DNA of 64,000 nt from Actinomadura graeca (GCF_019175365.1 NZ_CP059572.1:4712001-4776000); one strand, 5' to 3'. Positions 31,945 through 41,036 are shown, counted from the stretch's first letter. Numbers and translations are program-made. Notes: generated by a model from the letters alone, not told the origin.

Positions 31945-32392
31945 GGAGACGGTCGAACTCCTCGCCGAAACCGGCGTGCTCGGCGACCGCCAGCAGCGCG
32001 TCGCCCGGCAGGGCCCGCTCGCCGAGGTCGCTGAGGCGCTTGGCGTCGACGCCGAGGTCGTCCAGGACGGCCGGGTCGCCGCCGGCGTCGCCGTCCGGCA
32101 CCTCCCCGACGAGCTGGCCGAACAGGGAGCCGAGCCCGTCCTCGCGGACGGTCGACACGTACGCGCGGGGCTCGTCCTGCCCGTCAAGCCGGACGACGGC
32201 GAACCAATCGTCGTCCTCTTCGATCAGCAGCACGACCGGGTCGCCGTAGGACTCGACGGCCGCCTCCCGCATCAGGTCGGCGACGTCGTCGACGCCCTCG
32301 GCCTCGGCGAGGACGGCCTCGGTCCCGACCCAGCCCTGCGGGGTGCGCGCGAAGACGGCGGCGAAGTACGACACCAGGCCATTGTGACCCAC
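31937..32392 (-). CDS. tRNA adenosine deaminase-associated protein
   Basis: The product is 151 residues, acidic, with GTG 32392 as likely start; GTG 32374 is an alternative. The pattern YFAAVFARTPQGW, VVLLIEEDDDWFAVVRLDG and LPGDALLAVAEHAGFGEEFD matches the actinobacterial family found next to tadA. Its biochemical role is unknown, possibly a partner of TadA. A paralogue lies immediately upstream. Confidence 0.88.
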   Translation of the reverse strand: MGHNGLVSYFAAVFARTPQGWVGTEAVLAEAEGVDDVADLMREAAVESYGDPVVLLIEEDDDWFAVVRLDGQDEPRAYVSTVREDGLGSLFGQLVGEVPDGDAGGDPAVLDDLGVDAKRLSDLGERALPGDALLAVAEHAGFGEEFDRLRD

Positions 32393-32529
32393 GGAGTCAC
32401 CCCGATCACAACCCCGGACCCCGGCTTCCGTGCCCTAAGCGGGGGTTTTGGGGCGGTTCGGGGTCCGTGACGGTGCCGGGGAGGGGCCCGGGACGAGGCG
32501 GACGGGCGTCGCGCGTCGGTCCACGGGCG

Positions 32530-33015
32530 TCAGCCCACCGCGTCGAGCGCGCGCTCGAAGGCGGGGGCGAAGCCGAGGCGGCCGGCGATGCTGAGGAGCA
32601 TCTCGTCCGGATAGAGCTCCAGGTCGCCGGAGATGGCTCCGATCTCCATCTCGTCCAAGCCCAGGTCCGCGAAAATCGACATGTCGCCGACGGGCAGGAC
32701 CTGGTCGAGTTCCTCGTCGTCCGGGATCGGGATGTCGAGATATTCCAGGACCTGCCCGGCGAGCGGCCAGTCGACCGACGCCGTCACGTCCGACAGGAAC
32801 ACCATCACCTCGTCGCCGAGGATGCGTATCGCCACGAAGAAGTCGTCACCGACCGAGACCAGCCCGATCGTGCCGCCGAGGCTCGGCTGCTGGCGCAGGG
32901 CATGGATCAGCCCCGCGAGGTCCTCGGTGAGCGCCACCGGGAGGATCTCGGCCTCCCAGCGGTCGTCTTCCCGGTACACCACGACGGCGAAGTCCGCCGC
33001 GTCAACATCCGTCAT
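32530..33015 (-). CDS. tRNA adenosine deaminase-associated protein, paralogue
   Basis: The product is 161 residues from ATG 33015, very acidic. It shares the layout of its neighbour: FAVVVYREDDRWEAEILP, a VGDDFFVAIRILGDEV strand pair and LYPDEMLLSIAGRLGFAPAFE at the end. The two genes are a diverged tandem pair on the same strand, separated by 137 bp that include an inverted repeat (CGGACCCCG at 32415, CGGGGTCCG at 32459). Confidence 0.85.
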   Translation of the reverse strand: MTDVDAADFAVVVYREDDRWEAEILPVALTEDLAGLIHALRQQPSLGGTIGLVSVGDDFFVAIRILGDEVMVFLSDVTASVDWPLAGQVLEYLDIPIPDDEELDQVLPVGDMSIFADLGLDEMEIGAISGDLELYPDEMLLSIAGRLGFAPAFERALDAVG

Positions 33016-33169
33016 TTCCACCCCACCGGCGCGGTTCCTGCCCAGGCATGGTCGCAGATGCGGCGCGCCCTCGCGTCCTCCACGGCCAAACTGGCCACCG
33101 CACCCGGATGTGAGATCGGGAGTCAGTGCCGTTTTGCGGTGCGCAGGGTGAGGGCACGCCGGGGCCGCG

Positions 33170-33535
33170 TCAGTGGATGCGGAACGTGCGGCGGCGTAGC
33201 GCCGCGTGGATCCGCGCGCGCCGTGAACGATGGGGGGTGACGCGGCGGCGCAGCTCACGGGCCTCCGCGAGCTCGCGGAGGAAGACCGCGCGGCGGCGCA
33301 GATGCTCGCGGACCTGCTCGGGGGAGATGTCACCCTGCGGTTCGGGCTTCGGAGCGGGTTCCGGGTCGGCTGTGACATCGGTCACCGCGGCCGCAGGAGG
33401 AGGGGAGACGGGCTGCTCAGAGGGGTCGGAAGCGGTGGTCCCGGAAGGATCCGGCACGGGATGCGCAGGCGGATCCGGCGCGGGTTCGCGGACCCGCGCC
33501 GGGAGCATCGGCTGCTGATCGCTCTCGTCACTCAT
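33170..33535 (-). CDS. small Pro-rich protein with basic C-terminus
   Basis: The product is 121 residues. The first 70 are rich in Pro, Ala, Asp and Glu and look disordered. The last 50 are Arg-rich and helical ([38 protein letters not shown]). No family is recognised. It is divergent from upp with an 84-bp gap. Confidence 0.55.
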   Translation of the reverse strand: MSDESDQQPMLPARVREPAPDPPAHPVPDPSGTTASDPSEQPVSPPPAAAVTDVTADPEPAPKPEPQGDISPEQVREHLRRRAVFLRELAEARELRRRVTPHRSRRARIHAALRRRTFRIH

Positions 33536-33619
33536 AACGGCATACTGCCCAGCTCACGGACGTCCTATCCTGTTCTGGCGCGGACTGGCAGTCATGACCA
33601 GGTGGGCTACGGTGAGCGC

Positions 33620-34258
33620 ATGCAGACCCTCGCCGTCGATCACCCGCTCGTCGCGCACAAGCTCACCACCCTGCGGGACGAGCGCACCGACTCCCCCACG
33701 TTCCGGCGTCTCGCCGACGAGCTGGTGACCCTCCTGGCGTACGAGGCCACCCGCGACGTCAGGGTCGTCGAGGCCACGGTCCGGACGCCGCTGGTCCCGG
33801 CCGAGGGGGTCCAGCTGGCGAGCCCCAAGCCGCTGGTGGTGCCGATCCTGCGCGCGGGTCTCGGGATGCTCGACGGCATGACCCGGCTGCTGCCCACCGC
33901 CGAGGTCGGTTTCCTCGGGATGATCCGGGACGAGGGAACGCTCCAGGCCCAGACGTATGCGACCCGCCTCCCGGACGACCTGTCGGGCCGGCAGTGCTAC
34001 GTCCTTGACCCGATGCTGGCCACGGGCGGGACGCTCGCCGCGGCGGTCAAGCTGCTCCTGGACCGCGGCGCCGACGACGTCACGGCCCTCTGCCTGCTCG
34101 CCGCCCCCGAGGGGCTGAAGTATTTGGAGCAGGCGTTCGAGGGGACCGCGGCGCCCGTCCGGGTCGTCACCGCCGCGATCGACTCGCACCTGAACGATCA
34201 AGGCTTCATCATGCCGGGCCTCGGCGACGCGGGTGACCGTCTCTACGGCGTCGTCTGA
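33620..34258 (+). CDS. upp: uracil phosphoribosyltransferase
   Basis: The product is 212 residues and converts uracil and PRPP to UMP in pyrimidine salvage. The family motifs appear in order: [54 protein letters not shown], the PRPP loop [13 protein letters not shown] and the uracil-binding end [20 protein letters not shown]. Start ATG 33620 follows GGTGAGC. It is a single gene. Confidence 0.97.
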   Translation: MQTLAVDHPLVAHKLTTLRDERTDSPTFRRLADELVTLLAYEATRDVRVVEATVRTPLVPAEGVQLASPKPLVVPILRAGLGMLDGMTRLLPTAEVGFLGMIRDEGTLQAQTYATRLPDDLSGRQCYVLDPMLATGGTLAAAVKLLLDRGADDVTALCLLAAPEGLKYLEQAFEGTAAPVRVVTAAIDSHLNDQGFIMPGLGDAGDRLYGVV

Positions 34259-34588
34259 CCCTTCGTCACCGCGCGGCCGCCCGGCCGGGCGCCCTTCCCA
34301 TTGCCCAGTCGCCACTCTGGCCTCACCTGGACGCCACTCCGCCTCGGCGCCGCCATCGTCGCGCGCGTGCCCGGCCGCGGAGGCGCCCGCCGCTTGGGGC
34401 GCTGCGGCGCCGAGCGGCATGCGATTCCGGGACGGTGCGGATTCGTCCGCGGACGCACCGAAGCATGTTCGTTCCTGATGGCAAGGGGTAATAACGCGCT
34501 ACGGAACGTCAGTCAGCGTTCCCCTCCGCCGCCCCGGCACAGGGGACCGTTTCGGACCGGGCGGCGCGAGCGAACCCGAGGAAACGTC
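34259..34588. other. intergenic, no gene supported
   Basis: This is 330 bp between two plus-strand genes. Frames that cross it have no conserved features. The last 80 bp (about 34480-34530) are somewhat AT-richer and probably hold the promoter of the next gene, with GAGGAAACGTC as its ribosome site. Confidence 0.45.
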
Positions 34589-34849
34589 ATGGCTCACCAA
34601 GGGGACGGGGATCTGCCGCGCTACGCCGCGATCGGCGAGCGGCTCATCGAGGAGTTCGAAGGGGTGCACGCGGCCGAGACGGTGTCCCGGTGTGTGGACG
34701 CCGCACGCTACGGGGCCGAGGAGGTCACGGGGTCCGCGCCGTCCGATCTGGTCGAGCGGATCGCGCGCAGGCATCTGGAGGTGCTCGCCACGATCGTGGC
34801 CGAGAAGCGGCGCAAGGCGCGCCGTTCGTCTCTCGACAACGCGCCATAG
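34589..34849 (+). CDS. small three-helix protein, unknown
   Basis: The product is 86 residues from ATG 34589. Three likely helices: AAIGERLIEEFEGVHA, AETVSRCVDAARYGAEEV and PSDLVERIARRHLEVLATIV, then a basic tail. The pattern resembles the actinobacterial three-helix bundle dimerisation domain proteins. The function is unknown. Confidence 0.6.
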   Translation: MAHQGDGDLPRYAAIGERLIEEFEGVHAAETVSRCVDAARYGAEEVTGSAPSDLVERIARRHLEVLATIVAEKRRKARRSSLDNAP

Positions 34850-34923
34850 ACCTTGCTTTGCCGGTGATGCGGCCTGTGCGAGACTGAACCGGGGTCCGTG
34901 GCTCGACGCTCCGGGAGGCTGCC

Positions 34924-35082
34924 GTGCCCGCAAAGAAGTACATGACGTGGGCCGCCGCGGCCTTCGTGGCGTTCTACGTCATCAGGGAACCGGACCGGCC
35001 CGCCCGGTCGGTGGGACGCGCGGCCGGCGGGCTCGCATCCGCCGCGGGATCCCTGTCCACCTTCGTCAACGCGCTCGCCTGA
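34924..35082 (+). CDS. 52-residue single-pass membrane protein
   Basis: GTG 34924 follows GGGAGG. The product, beginning MPAKKYMTWAAAAFVAFYVI, has one N-terminal hydrophobic helix and a Gly/Ala/Ser-rich tail with helical character. It lies 7 bp before the PH-domain gene, so both are probably one operon. Short Lys-rich-start membrane peptides of this kind recur in actinomycetes. Confidence 0.7.
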   Translation: MPAKKYMTWAAAAFVAFYVIREPDRPARSVGRAAGGLASAAGSLSTFVNALA

Positions 35083-35089
35083 GGCCCGG

Positions 35090-35608
35090 ATGAGGCTCGT
35101 TACCCCCGGTGACTCCGCCCCGGCGTCGGTGAACAAGTACCTCCTCCCGCACGAGAACCAGGTCATCACGGTGCGGCGGCATCCCGCCGTCCTGATGGTC
35201 CCGGTCGGTCTCGTCCTCGGCGGCCTGATCGCCGCCGGCGTGCTGAGCAACGCCGTCAACAAGACCATGGGATGGGTCTGGTGGGGCTGGCTGATCCTGC
35301 TCGCCTGGTTCGTCTGGCGCGTCGCCGAGTGGTCCGTCGACTACTTCGTGATCACCAACCAGCGGATGCTGCTGACCACCGGCCTGGTCACCCGCAAGGT
35401 CGCGATGATGCCGCTGGCCAAGGTCACCGACATGAGCTTCAAGCGGACGATCGCCGGGCGCATGCTCGGCTACGGCGAGTTCGTCCTGGAGTCCGCCGGC
35501 CAGGACCAGGCGCTCTCGACGGTGGAGTACCTGCCCTACCCCGAGCAGCTGTACCTGGAGGTCTGTGAAATGATCTTCCCGAACAAGAACCCGTCGGCGG
35601 ACGACTGA
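35090..35608 (+). CDS. membrane-anchored PH domain protein (YdbS/bPH2-like)
   Basis: The product is 172 residues. Two membrane helices (VLMVPVGLVLGGLIAAGVL and WVWWGWLILLAWFVWRVAEW) precede a bacterial PH fold with the signature DYFVITNQRMLLTTGLVTRK. The end of the domain is VTDMSFKRTIAGRMLGYGEF. Such proteins are thought to organise the membrane or take part in stress responses. It follows the 52-codon membrane peptide gene closely. Confidence 0.88.
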   Translation: MRLVTPGDSAPASVNKYLLPHENQVITVRRHPAVLMVPVGLVLGGLIAAGVLSNAVNKTMGWVWWGWLILLAWFVWRVAEWSVDYFVITNQRMLLTTGLVTRKVAMMPLAKVTDMSFKRTIAGRMLGYGEFVLESAGQDQALSTVEYLPYPEQLYLEVCEMIFPNKNPSADD

Positions 35609-35948
35609 CACCGGCTCAGGAGCGCGACCCCGATTCTGGAGCGCGACTCCGGTTCCGGAGCGGGACTCCGGTTCCGCCGCAAGGTGGACCTTATCTCGGG
35701 TTTTTACCGATCACGGGGTTCTCGTCGGATACGGTCGGAGTCGACAGGCGCCGTGTTCCCCGGACGGGGCACCGGCCGACCGGCCGGGGTGCGGGGCGCG
35801 GCGCTGGCAGCACGGTCCTGGGGGGTGGGCAGGTCCCCGCGGGCGGCGTCACCCCACGCCGCTTCATTACTCTCGATGTGCGATAACCCGCAATGTGCAA
35901 TCATGTCGGCACCCCAGCCGCCTGATTACTTCCGCTAAGTGAGTCCAC
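35609..35948. other. intergenic with a 19-bp tandem repeat
   Basis: This is 340 bp before the XRE-TPR gene. Its left end is a 19-bp repeat array (listed separately). Its right end contains GTGCGATAACCCGCAATGTGCAATC, an imperfect direct repeat of ATGTGC/GTGCAAT strings close to the start, which may hold the promoter. No gene is supported. Confidence 0.5.
35617..35673. repeat. 19-bp tandem repeat, three units
   Basis: CAGGAGCGCGACCCCGATT (35617), CTGGAGCGCGACTCCGGTT (35636) and CCGGAGCGGGACTCCGGTT (35655) follow each other without gaps. Each unit has a GGAG/CTCC dyad and could fold into a small hairpin just after the PH-domain gene. Confidence 0.85.
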
Positions 35949-37436
35949 ATGCCGGGTCCAGGCAACGTCGGCGAACGTGTCCGCAACCTGCGGCTGACCA
36001 GACGCTTGTCGCAGGCACAACTCGCCGGTCACGACCTTTCCGACAGCTACATCTCTTTGATCGAGTCCGGGAAGCGCACTCCGACGCCGACCGTGCTGCG
36101 CATGCTGGCCGAGCGCCTCGGCTGCACGCCGGAATACCTAGCCGAGGGCGTGGAGCCGGAGCAGCGTGCCCATCTGGAGGTCCGGGAGCGCCACGCGCAC
36201 CTCGCGCTGATGGGCGGCGACCCCGCGACGGCCGAGGCGGGCTTCGACGAGGTGATCGCCCGCAGTGACGACCAGGAGCTGACGGCCCGCGCCCGGTGGG
36301 GCCGCGCCCGCGCCCTGGAGGAACTCGGCCGCACCGACCACGCCATCGCGCTGTTCGAGGAGCTGCGCGAGCACGCCGAACGGGACCCCGGCAGGGCCAG
36401 CTGGCTGCCGCCGGTGATCGCGCTGGCCCGCTGCTACCACGCGGTCGGTGACCTCGGGCAGGCACTGGCGCTCGGCGAGCGCGCCATGGAGCGGCTGCGC
36501 CGCCTCGGGCTGGGCGTGGGCCAAGAGCACACGGAAGCCGGACGGATCCTGCTCCTGGCCTACGTGGACCGCTCCGACCCCGTCCGCGCGCACGAGATCG
36601 GACGGCGCCTCCTTTACCCGGAGGTCTCCGGCGACGTGCCGTCCACGAGCGCCTGCTACCAGCGCGCCAGCATCCGCGCCCTCGAAGAGGGCACGATCGG
36701 CGATTCGCTGTACTTCGCCGACCAGGCACTGGCGGCGCGTACCGACAGCACTCCCGTGCAGACACACGCGCGCTTGCACCTGGCCGCGGCCAAGGCGCTC
36801 CTCAGGGGCGTCATGCCGTTCTCGAAGCCGGCCCCCTCCCCGCTGCCCGGTGTAGACGGCGCCGCCGTCCCGCAGTCCGGTGAGTACACCGGCACGGACG
36901 GGATCGAGCGTCCTCGCCCGGAAGTCGTCCCTGAGGCGGCGCGGGAGGCCCTCGACCTTCTCCAGGGGACATCCGTCCTCGAAGGGGCGGAGGCCACCGA
37001 GAGCGCCATCGCCAGGGCGCGCGCGCTCGTGCTGGTCGGCGAACTGGACGAGGCCATCTCCCACCTCGAAGGGCTGCTCGACACGGGACTGGCCCTCGCC
37101 CCGCCGGACGAGGCGCCCGAAGCGGTCGCGGAGCCCGATGACGACCTCAACGCGCGCACGCAGAAGACCGTCCTGGCGCGTGCCGTCCTGGCCCGTGCCC
37201 GGATCGCACAGGGGGACGTCTCGGCCGCTCAGGTGGTCCTCAGGGCCGCGTCGGACCAGCTGAGCACGCTTCCCTCCGGGAGAGCGGCGGCCATCCTGTT
37301 CCGCGAGCTGGGCGAGGTGTACGAGCTCGTCCAGGACATGGACAGCGCCGCGAGCGCCTACCGCCGCGCGCTGGAGGCCGCCGGGCTCCACGCCGCACGC
37401 GCGCAGGAGGCCAACTGCGATCTGGGCCGCGTCTGA
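35949..37436 (+). CDS. XRE regulator with TPR repeats
   Basis: The product is 495 residues. Residues 6-65 are the HTH (GERVRNLRLTRRLSQAQLAG, SYISLIESGKRTPTPTVLRM). Residues 70-490 form helical pairs with TPR spacing (ARARWGRARALEELGRTDHA, RCYHAVGDLGQALALGERAM, ARALVLVGELDEAISHLEGL, LGEVYELVQDMDSAASAYRR). One disordered insert lies near 285-315. This layout is common in actinomycete regulators that bind peptides or partner proteins. The target genes are unknown. Confidence 0.88.
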   Translation: MPGPGNVGERVRNLRLTRRLSQAQLAGHDLSDSYISLIESGKRTPTPTVLRMLAERLGCTPEYLAEGVEPEQRAHLEVRERHAHLALMGGDPATAEAGFDEVIARSDDQELTARARWGRARALEELGRTDHAIALFEELREHAERDPGRASWLPPVIALARCYHAVGDLGQALALGERAMERLRRLGLGVGQEHTEAGRILLLAYVDRSDPVRAHEIGRRLLYPEVSGDVPSTSACYQRASIRALEEGTIGDSLYFADQALAARTDSTPVQTHARLHLAAAKALLRGVMPFSKPAPSPLPGVDGAAVPQSGEYTGTDGIERPRPEVVPEAAREALDLLQGTSVLEGAEATESAIARARALVLVGELDEAISHLEGLLDTGLALAPPDEAPEAVAEPDDDLNARTQKTVLARAVLARARIAQGDVSAAQVVLRAASDQLSTLPSGRAAAILFRELGEVYELVQDMDSAASAYRRALEAAGLHAARAQEANCDLGRV

Positions 37437-37496
37437 CGGTCCGCGCGCGGCGCTGACCGTCAGAGACGCGGGCGGCGCCGACCACCTTCGGCATGT

Positions 37497-37535
37497 GACC
37501 AAGGGGGCCGGAATAAATCTCCGGTCCCCTTGGTC
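37497..37535. terminator. 15-bp inverted repeat after the XRE-TPR gene
   Basis: GACCAAGGGGGCCGG (37497-37511) and CCGGTCCCCTTGGTC (37521-37535) pair with one mismatch around an AT-rich nonamer loop. It can end transcription of the upstream gene. Its right arm overlaps a FadR-type site. Confidence 0.65.
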
Positions 37536-37541
37536 TTACCA
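37531..37541. promoter_or_regulatory. GntR/FadR-type operator candidate
   Basis: TGGT-CTT-ACCA fits the FadR subfamily dyad (TnGTnnnACnA) and lies 60 bp before the FadR-type gene. Autoregulation is likely. Confidence 0.5.
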
Positions 37542-37600
37542 TTGAGACATGGGATGACCGGCTGACCGGATGTCCCAGCCGGACCGACCGAGGGGGACCG

Positions 37601-38302
37601 TTGACCTTGCGCACCGCCCGCCGATCGTCGCTGGTCGACCAGGTGATCGACCAGCTCAGGAGCGAGATCGCCGCGGGGGTCTGGCCGGTCGGCGGCAAGA
37701 TCCCCCCGGAGCCGGTCCTGTCGGAGTCCCTCGGCGTCGGCCGCAACACCGTCCGCGAGGCCGTCCGCGCCCTCACGCACACCGGCCTTCTGGACAGCCG
37801 CCAGGGGGACGGCACGTACGTCCGCGCGACGAGCGAGCTGTCCAGCGCCGTCCGGCGGCGCCTGGAGACCGCCGAGCTGATCGAGATCCTGGAGGTCAGG
37901 CGCGGCCTGGAGGTCGAGGCGGCCCGGCTCGCCGCGGCGCGCAGGACGGCCGCGGACGTCGCCGCGATCGACGCGGCCCTCGCCGAGCGGAACGCGGCCT
38001 GGGCGGCGGGCGACCGCGCCGTCTTCATCGAGGCGGACCTCGCGTTCCACACCGCCGTCGTGGACGCGACCCACAACCAGGTGCTCGCCGACCTCTACCG
38101 CGACTTCAGCGCCGCGCTGCGGGCGAGCATCAGCGCCGCCGGGACGCTCCTCGAAGATGAGGACGTCGCGCACGGACCGATCGCCGCCGCCATCGAGGCC
38201 GGTGACGCGCTGGCCGCCACGTCCGCCACCCACGCGTGTCTCGACCAGATCCTCGCCTCGACGGCTCCGAAACCCGCGCGCGGCCCGGCTCCCGCCACCT
38301 GA
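37601..38302 (+). CDS. GntR/FadR family transcriptional regulator
   Basis: The product is 233 residues from TTG 37601 (AGGGGGACCG upstream). The N-terminal winged helix has the GntR pattern: VDQVIDQLRSEIAAGVWPVG, LSESLGVGRNTVREAVRALT, QGDGTYVRA. The C-terminal FCD helical domain follows (ILEVRRGLEVEAARLAAARR, DLAFHTAVVDATHNQVLADL, metal/ligand pocket). It lies upstream of a CynX-type transporter gene on the same strand and may control it. Confidence 0.92.
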   Translation: MTLRTARRSSLVDQVIDQLRSEIAAGVWPVGGKIPPEPVLSESLGVGRNTVREAVRALTHTGLLDSRQGDGTYVRATSELSSAVRRRLETAELIEILEVRRGLEVEAARLAAARRTAADVAAIDAALAERNAAWAAGDRAVFIEADLAFHTAVVDATHNQVLADLYRDFSAALRASISAAGTLLEDEDVAHGPIAAAIEAGDALAATSATHACLDQILASTAPKPARGPAPAT

Positions 38303-38488
38303 CCACCCGAATCCACCCCTTACCGGCCACCTCGCGCCCACCCCACGGACGCCACCCGGCCGGACGTCCACGACCCGCCCAGGGTCGGCGACGACCGCGG
38401 CCATCCGACGATGCATGCCGCCCGGTGCGAGCCGCCCTGCCCGAAAACCCCAGTTCGACGTACCACCACAGCGCATGACGAAGGCGAA

Positions 38489-39799
38489 ATGACTTCCTCG
38501 GCAACGACCCCCGCTACCCGAGTCCCCCGCACCACGGCGGCCTGGTCCCTCATCGGGCTGGTGCTGCTGACGGTCAACCTGCGCGCCGCGATCACCGGCG
38601 TCTCGCCGCTGCTCGGCGACCTGCGCGACGTGCTCCACCTCTCCGGCTTCCAGGTGAGCGTCCTCACCACCCTCCCGGTGCTGTGCCTCGGCGTGTTCGC
38701 CTCGCTGGCGCCGGTCCTCGCGAACCGCCTCGGCACCGAGGCCGCCATCGCCGGGTCGCTCGTGCTGATCACACTGGGGATCGTGCTGCGCATCGTCCCG
38801 TCCCCGGTGGCGCTCTACCTTGGAACGGTCCTGGCCGGTGCGGGGATCGCGATGGGCAACGTCCTGGTCCCCGCCGTCATCAAGCGCGCCTTCCCCAGCC
38901 GCGTGGGCTCGCTCACCGGCCTCGCGATGATGGTGATGGCCGCCAGCGGCGCCGTCGCGGCCGGTCTCGCGGTCCCGCTGCACGACGCGGGCGGCTGGCG
39001 GCTGGCCCTCGCCGTCTGGGCCGTCCCGTCCCTCATCGCGGCGCTGACCTGGGGCCCGCTCGCGCTGCGCGCGCGTCGCCGTCCCGCCGTCCCGTCCGCT
39101 CCGGCACCGGTCACGGCCGCCGGTGGCGGCCAGGGCCGGGACGAGGGGTCGCTGCTCCGCTCGGGGACGGCCTGGTCCGTCGCGGCGTTCATGGGCCTGG
39201 CGTCGCTGATGTTCTACGTCCTGCTGTCGTGGCTGCCGGAGATCATGCGGGACGCCGGGTACGCGCCCGCGGCGGCCGGCATGATGGTCTCGGCCATGAT
39301 GATCGTCGGTATTCCGCTGGGGTTCCTCGTCCCGGTGGCCGCCGCGCGGCTGCGCGACCAGCGCGTTCTCGTCGCCGCCCTCGCCGTGATCATGGTCGTG
39401 GGCCTCGTCGGGCTCCTCACCGCGCCCGCCGCGGGCTGGGTGTGGGCCGTCACGCTCGGCATCGGGACGGGCAGCGCGTTCCCGCTCGCCTTCACGCTGC
39501 TGAACCTGCGCTCACCGGACCCGTCGACCGCCGCGCGCCTGTCCGGCATGGCCCAGACGAGCGGCTATCTCCTGGCCGCGGCCGGGCCGCTCGCCGTGGG
39601 CGTCTTGCACAGTGCGACAGGCGGCTGGGACATTCCCCTGGTCCTGCTGCTCGTGCTGGTGGTGCCGGAGATCGTCTCCGGCCTGCTGGCCGCGCGCCCG
39701 GGGTTCGTCCAGCCGAACCCCGCCCGCCCGGAAGGGCACGCGGAGCACCTGGTCGAGCCCAAGGAGATCGCAGTCCCGGAAGCCGCCCGGGCACGCTGA
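38489..39799 (+). CDS. MFS transporter, CynX/NimT family
   Basis: The product is 436 residues from ATG 38489, with twelve membrane segments. The first helix LLTVNLRAAITGVSPLLGDL is the hallmark of the cyanate/2-nitroimidazole transporter branch. Later parts (GNVLVPAVIKRAFPSRVGSL, GSAFPLAFTLLNLRSPDPST) agree. The substrate may be a small anion or aromatic compound; it cannot be fixed. The neighbour upstream is a FadR-type regulator, 187 bp away. Confidence 0.9.
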   Translation: MTSSATTPATRVPRTTAAWSLIGLVLLTVNLRAAITGVSPLLGDLRDVLHLSGFQVSVLTTLPVLCLGVFASLAPVLANRLGTEAAIAGSLVLITLGIVLRIVPSPVALYLGTVLAGAGIAMGNVLVPAVIKRAFPSRVGSLTGLAMMVMAASGAVAAGLAVPLHDAGGWRLALAVWAVPSLIAALTWGPLALRARRRPAVPSAPAPVTAAGGGQGRDEGSLLRSGTAWSVAAFMGLASLMFYVLLSWLPEIMRDAGYAPAAAGMMVSAMMIVGIPLGFLVPVAAARLRDQRVLVAALAVIMVVGLVGLLTAPAAGWVWAVTLGIGTGSAFPLAFTLLNLRSPDPSTAARLSGMAQTSGYLLAAAGPLAVGVLHSATGGWDIPLVLLLVLVVPEIVSGLLAARPGFVQPNPARPEGHAEHLVEPKEIAVPEAARAR

Positions 39800-39928
39800 C
39801 CCGCCGTCACCTGCGGCGGCGTGCGTTCGACCGATCGCGCGCCGCCAGACCGGGCGCACGCCGCCCGACCCTCAACAGTGGCCGGGACGCCTCCGGGTCG
39901 TCCCCGGGTCGTCTCCGGAACGCGACGA

Positions 39929-40240
39929 TCACCTGTGGATGTCGACGGCGTCGAGATCCAGGACGCGGGCGTGCAGGACGAGGCGCTGGTGGAGCGCGGC
40001 GCGCAGGGCGCGGTGCAGCCCGTCCTCCAGGTACAGCTCGCCCCTCCACTGGACGACGTGGGGGAACAGGTCGCCGTAGAACGTGGAGTCCTTCGCCAGG
40101 AGCGACTGGAGGTCCAGTTCCCGCTTGGTGCTGACGAGCTGGTCGAGGCGGATCTGGCGCGGCGGGATCTTGGCCCAGTCCCGGGAGGTCAGGCCATGCT
40201 CGGGGTACGGCCGTCCGTCACCCACCGCCTTGAAGATCAC
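39929..40240 (-). CDS. conserved actinobacterial protein, sometimes named VapB-like
   Basis: The product is 103 residues, starting MIFKAVGDGRPYPEHGLTSR, then PPRQIRLDQLVSTKRELDLQ, DSTFYGDLFPHVVQWRGELY and LEDGLHRALRAALHQRLVLH. I recall near-identical proteins across actinomycetes, often labelled VapB-family antitoxin. No PIN-domain toxin is next to it, so that label is doubtful. The strong conservation suggests a housekeeping role. Confidence 0.8.
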   Translation of the reverse strand: MIFKAVGDGRPYPEHGLTSRDWAKIPPRQIRLDQLVSTKRELDLQSLLAKDSTFYGDLFPHVVQWRGELYLEDGLHRALRAALHQRLVLHARVLDLDAVDIHR

Positions 40241-40614
40241 CCCATGAGTCTACGGTGTCGGATGGGGCGAAAGAAGGCGCCGTGACCGCAGGGGATCCCT
40301 GACTCCGCACCCCGGTAAACCATTGACAGTGCTGCTCAGCCGAATGGCGGGAATCCACGGGTGGAGTCAAGCCCGGCCGCCGGTGAACTCCGGTGCGGCG
40401 CTCAGCAGCACCGAGCCGCGCCGCCAGGGGGACGCGAACCCCCGTCCTCACCGCCCCATCTTCCTATTCCTGCCACGCCGGACAATCACCGCCCCACAAT
40501 AAACGCACCACGTCAAGTCTTGCCCGCTGGGCAATCGCGGGATAGAACTCGATTGGGAGAGGTGATACCCCGCACATGTGCGAGCGCGGGCATGAGCGGG
40601 GAGAGGGGTGCGGA
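40241..40614. other. intergenic before an orphan DUF397 gene
   Basis: This is 374 bp with no supported gene. A short string around 40423-40444 (minus GGGGGTTCGCGTCCCCC) looks like a tRNA T-arm but has no cloverleaf around it. The region 40480-40560 is less GC-rich and probably contains the promoter of the DUF397 gene. Confidence 0.45.
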
Positions 40615-40815
40615 ATGTCAGCTCCTGATTGGTCTCTCTCTGTGTGGCGCAAGAGCACCCGAAGTCACGGCAACACCAACTGTGTCGAGGTTGCGGTGTG
40701 CTGCGACATCATCGGCGTCCGGGACTCCAAGGACCCCGGAGGCGCGGTGCTCGGCTTCACGGAGAGGGATTGGCGGACGTTCACCGACACCATCAAAAGG
40801 TCCGGGAGACTTTGA
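40615..40815 (+). CDS. DUF397 domain protein (orphan)
   Basis: The product is 66 residues, a single DUF397 unit: LSVWRKSTRSHGNTNCVEVA, VGVRDSKDP-type IIGVRDSKDPGGAVLGFTER and DWRTFTDTIK. DUF397 proteins usually pair with an adjacent XRE-DUF5753 regulator; none is adjacent here. The family includes BldB-related developmental factors of Streptomyces. GAGAGGGG precedes ATG 40615. Confidence 0.88.
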   Translation: MSAPDWSLSVWRKSTRSHGNTNCVEVAVCCDIIGVRDSKDPGGAVLGFTERDWRTFTDTIKRSGRL

Positions 40816-40980
40816 ACCGGTAATGCTCGCGACCCGGACCACCACGTAGCACCAGAATTGTCGAGCACGAACGCAGGGCCCTCGGCGGCGACGCGCTGAC
40901 CGCCATTCCGCCCAGCCGAACGGCGGTACGGCGATGATCGTCGCCACGGCCCGTCCAGCGTCGGCATGCCCGACACGACA

Positions 40981-41019
40981 CGAAGGCCCCGCCCGGGTCG
41001 TCCCGGAGCGGGGCCTTCG
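40981..41019 (-). terminator. terminator of tRNA-Ser(GGA)
   Basis: CGAAGGCCCCG (40981-40991) and CGGGGCCTTCG (41009-41019) are perfectly complementary 11-bp arms, 18 bp beyond the tRNA 3' end. Confidence 0.8.
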
Positions 41020-41036
41020 CCTACCTGCTCGGCGAG

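Noticed and set aside
39929..40240. VapBC toxin-antitoxin module
   Set aside because: The protein is sometimes named VapB-like, but no PIN-domain toxin is adjacent and the sequence lacks a clear ribbon-helix-helix or AbrB fold.
40423..40444. tRNA-like T-arm on the minus strand (GGGGGTTCGCGTCCCCC)
   Set aside because: No acceptor, D-arm or anticodon arm could be paired around it; it looks like a chance hairpin in GC-rich DNA.
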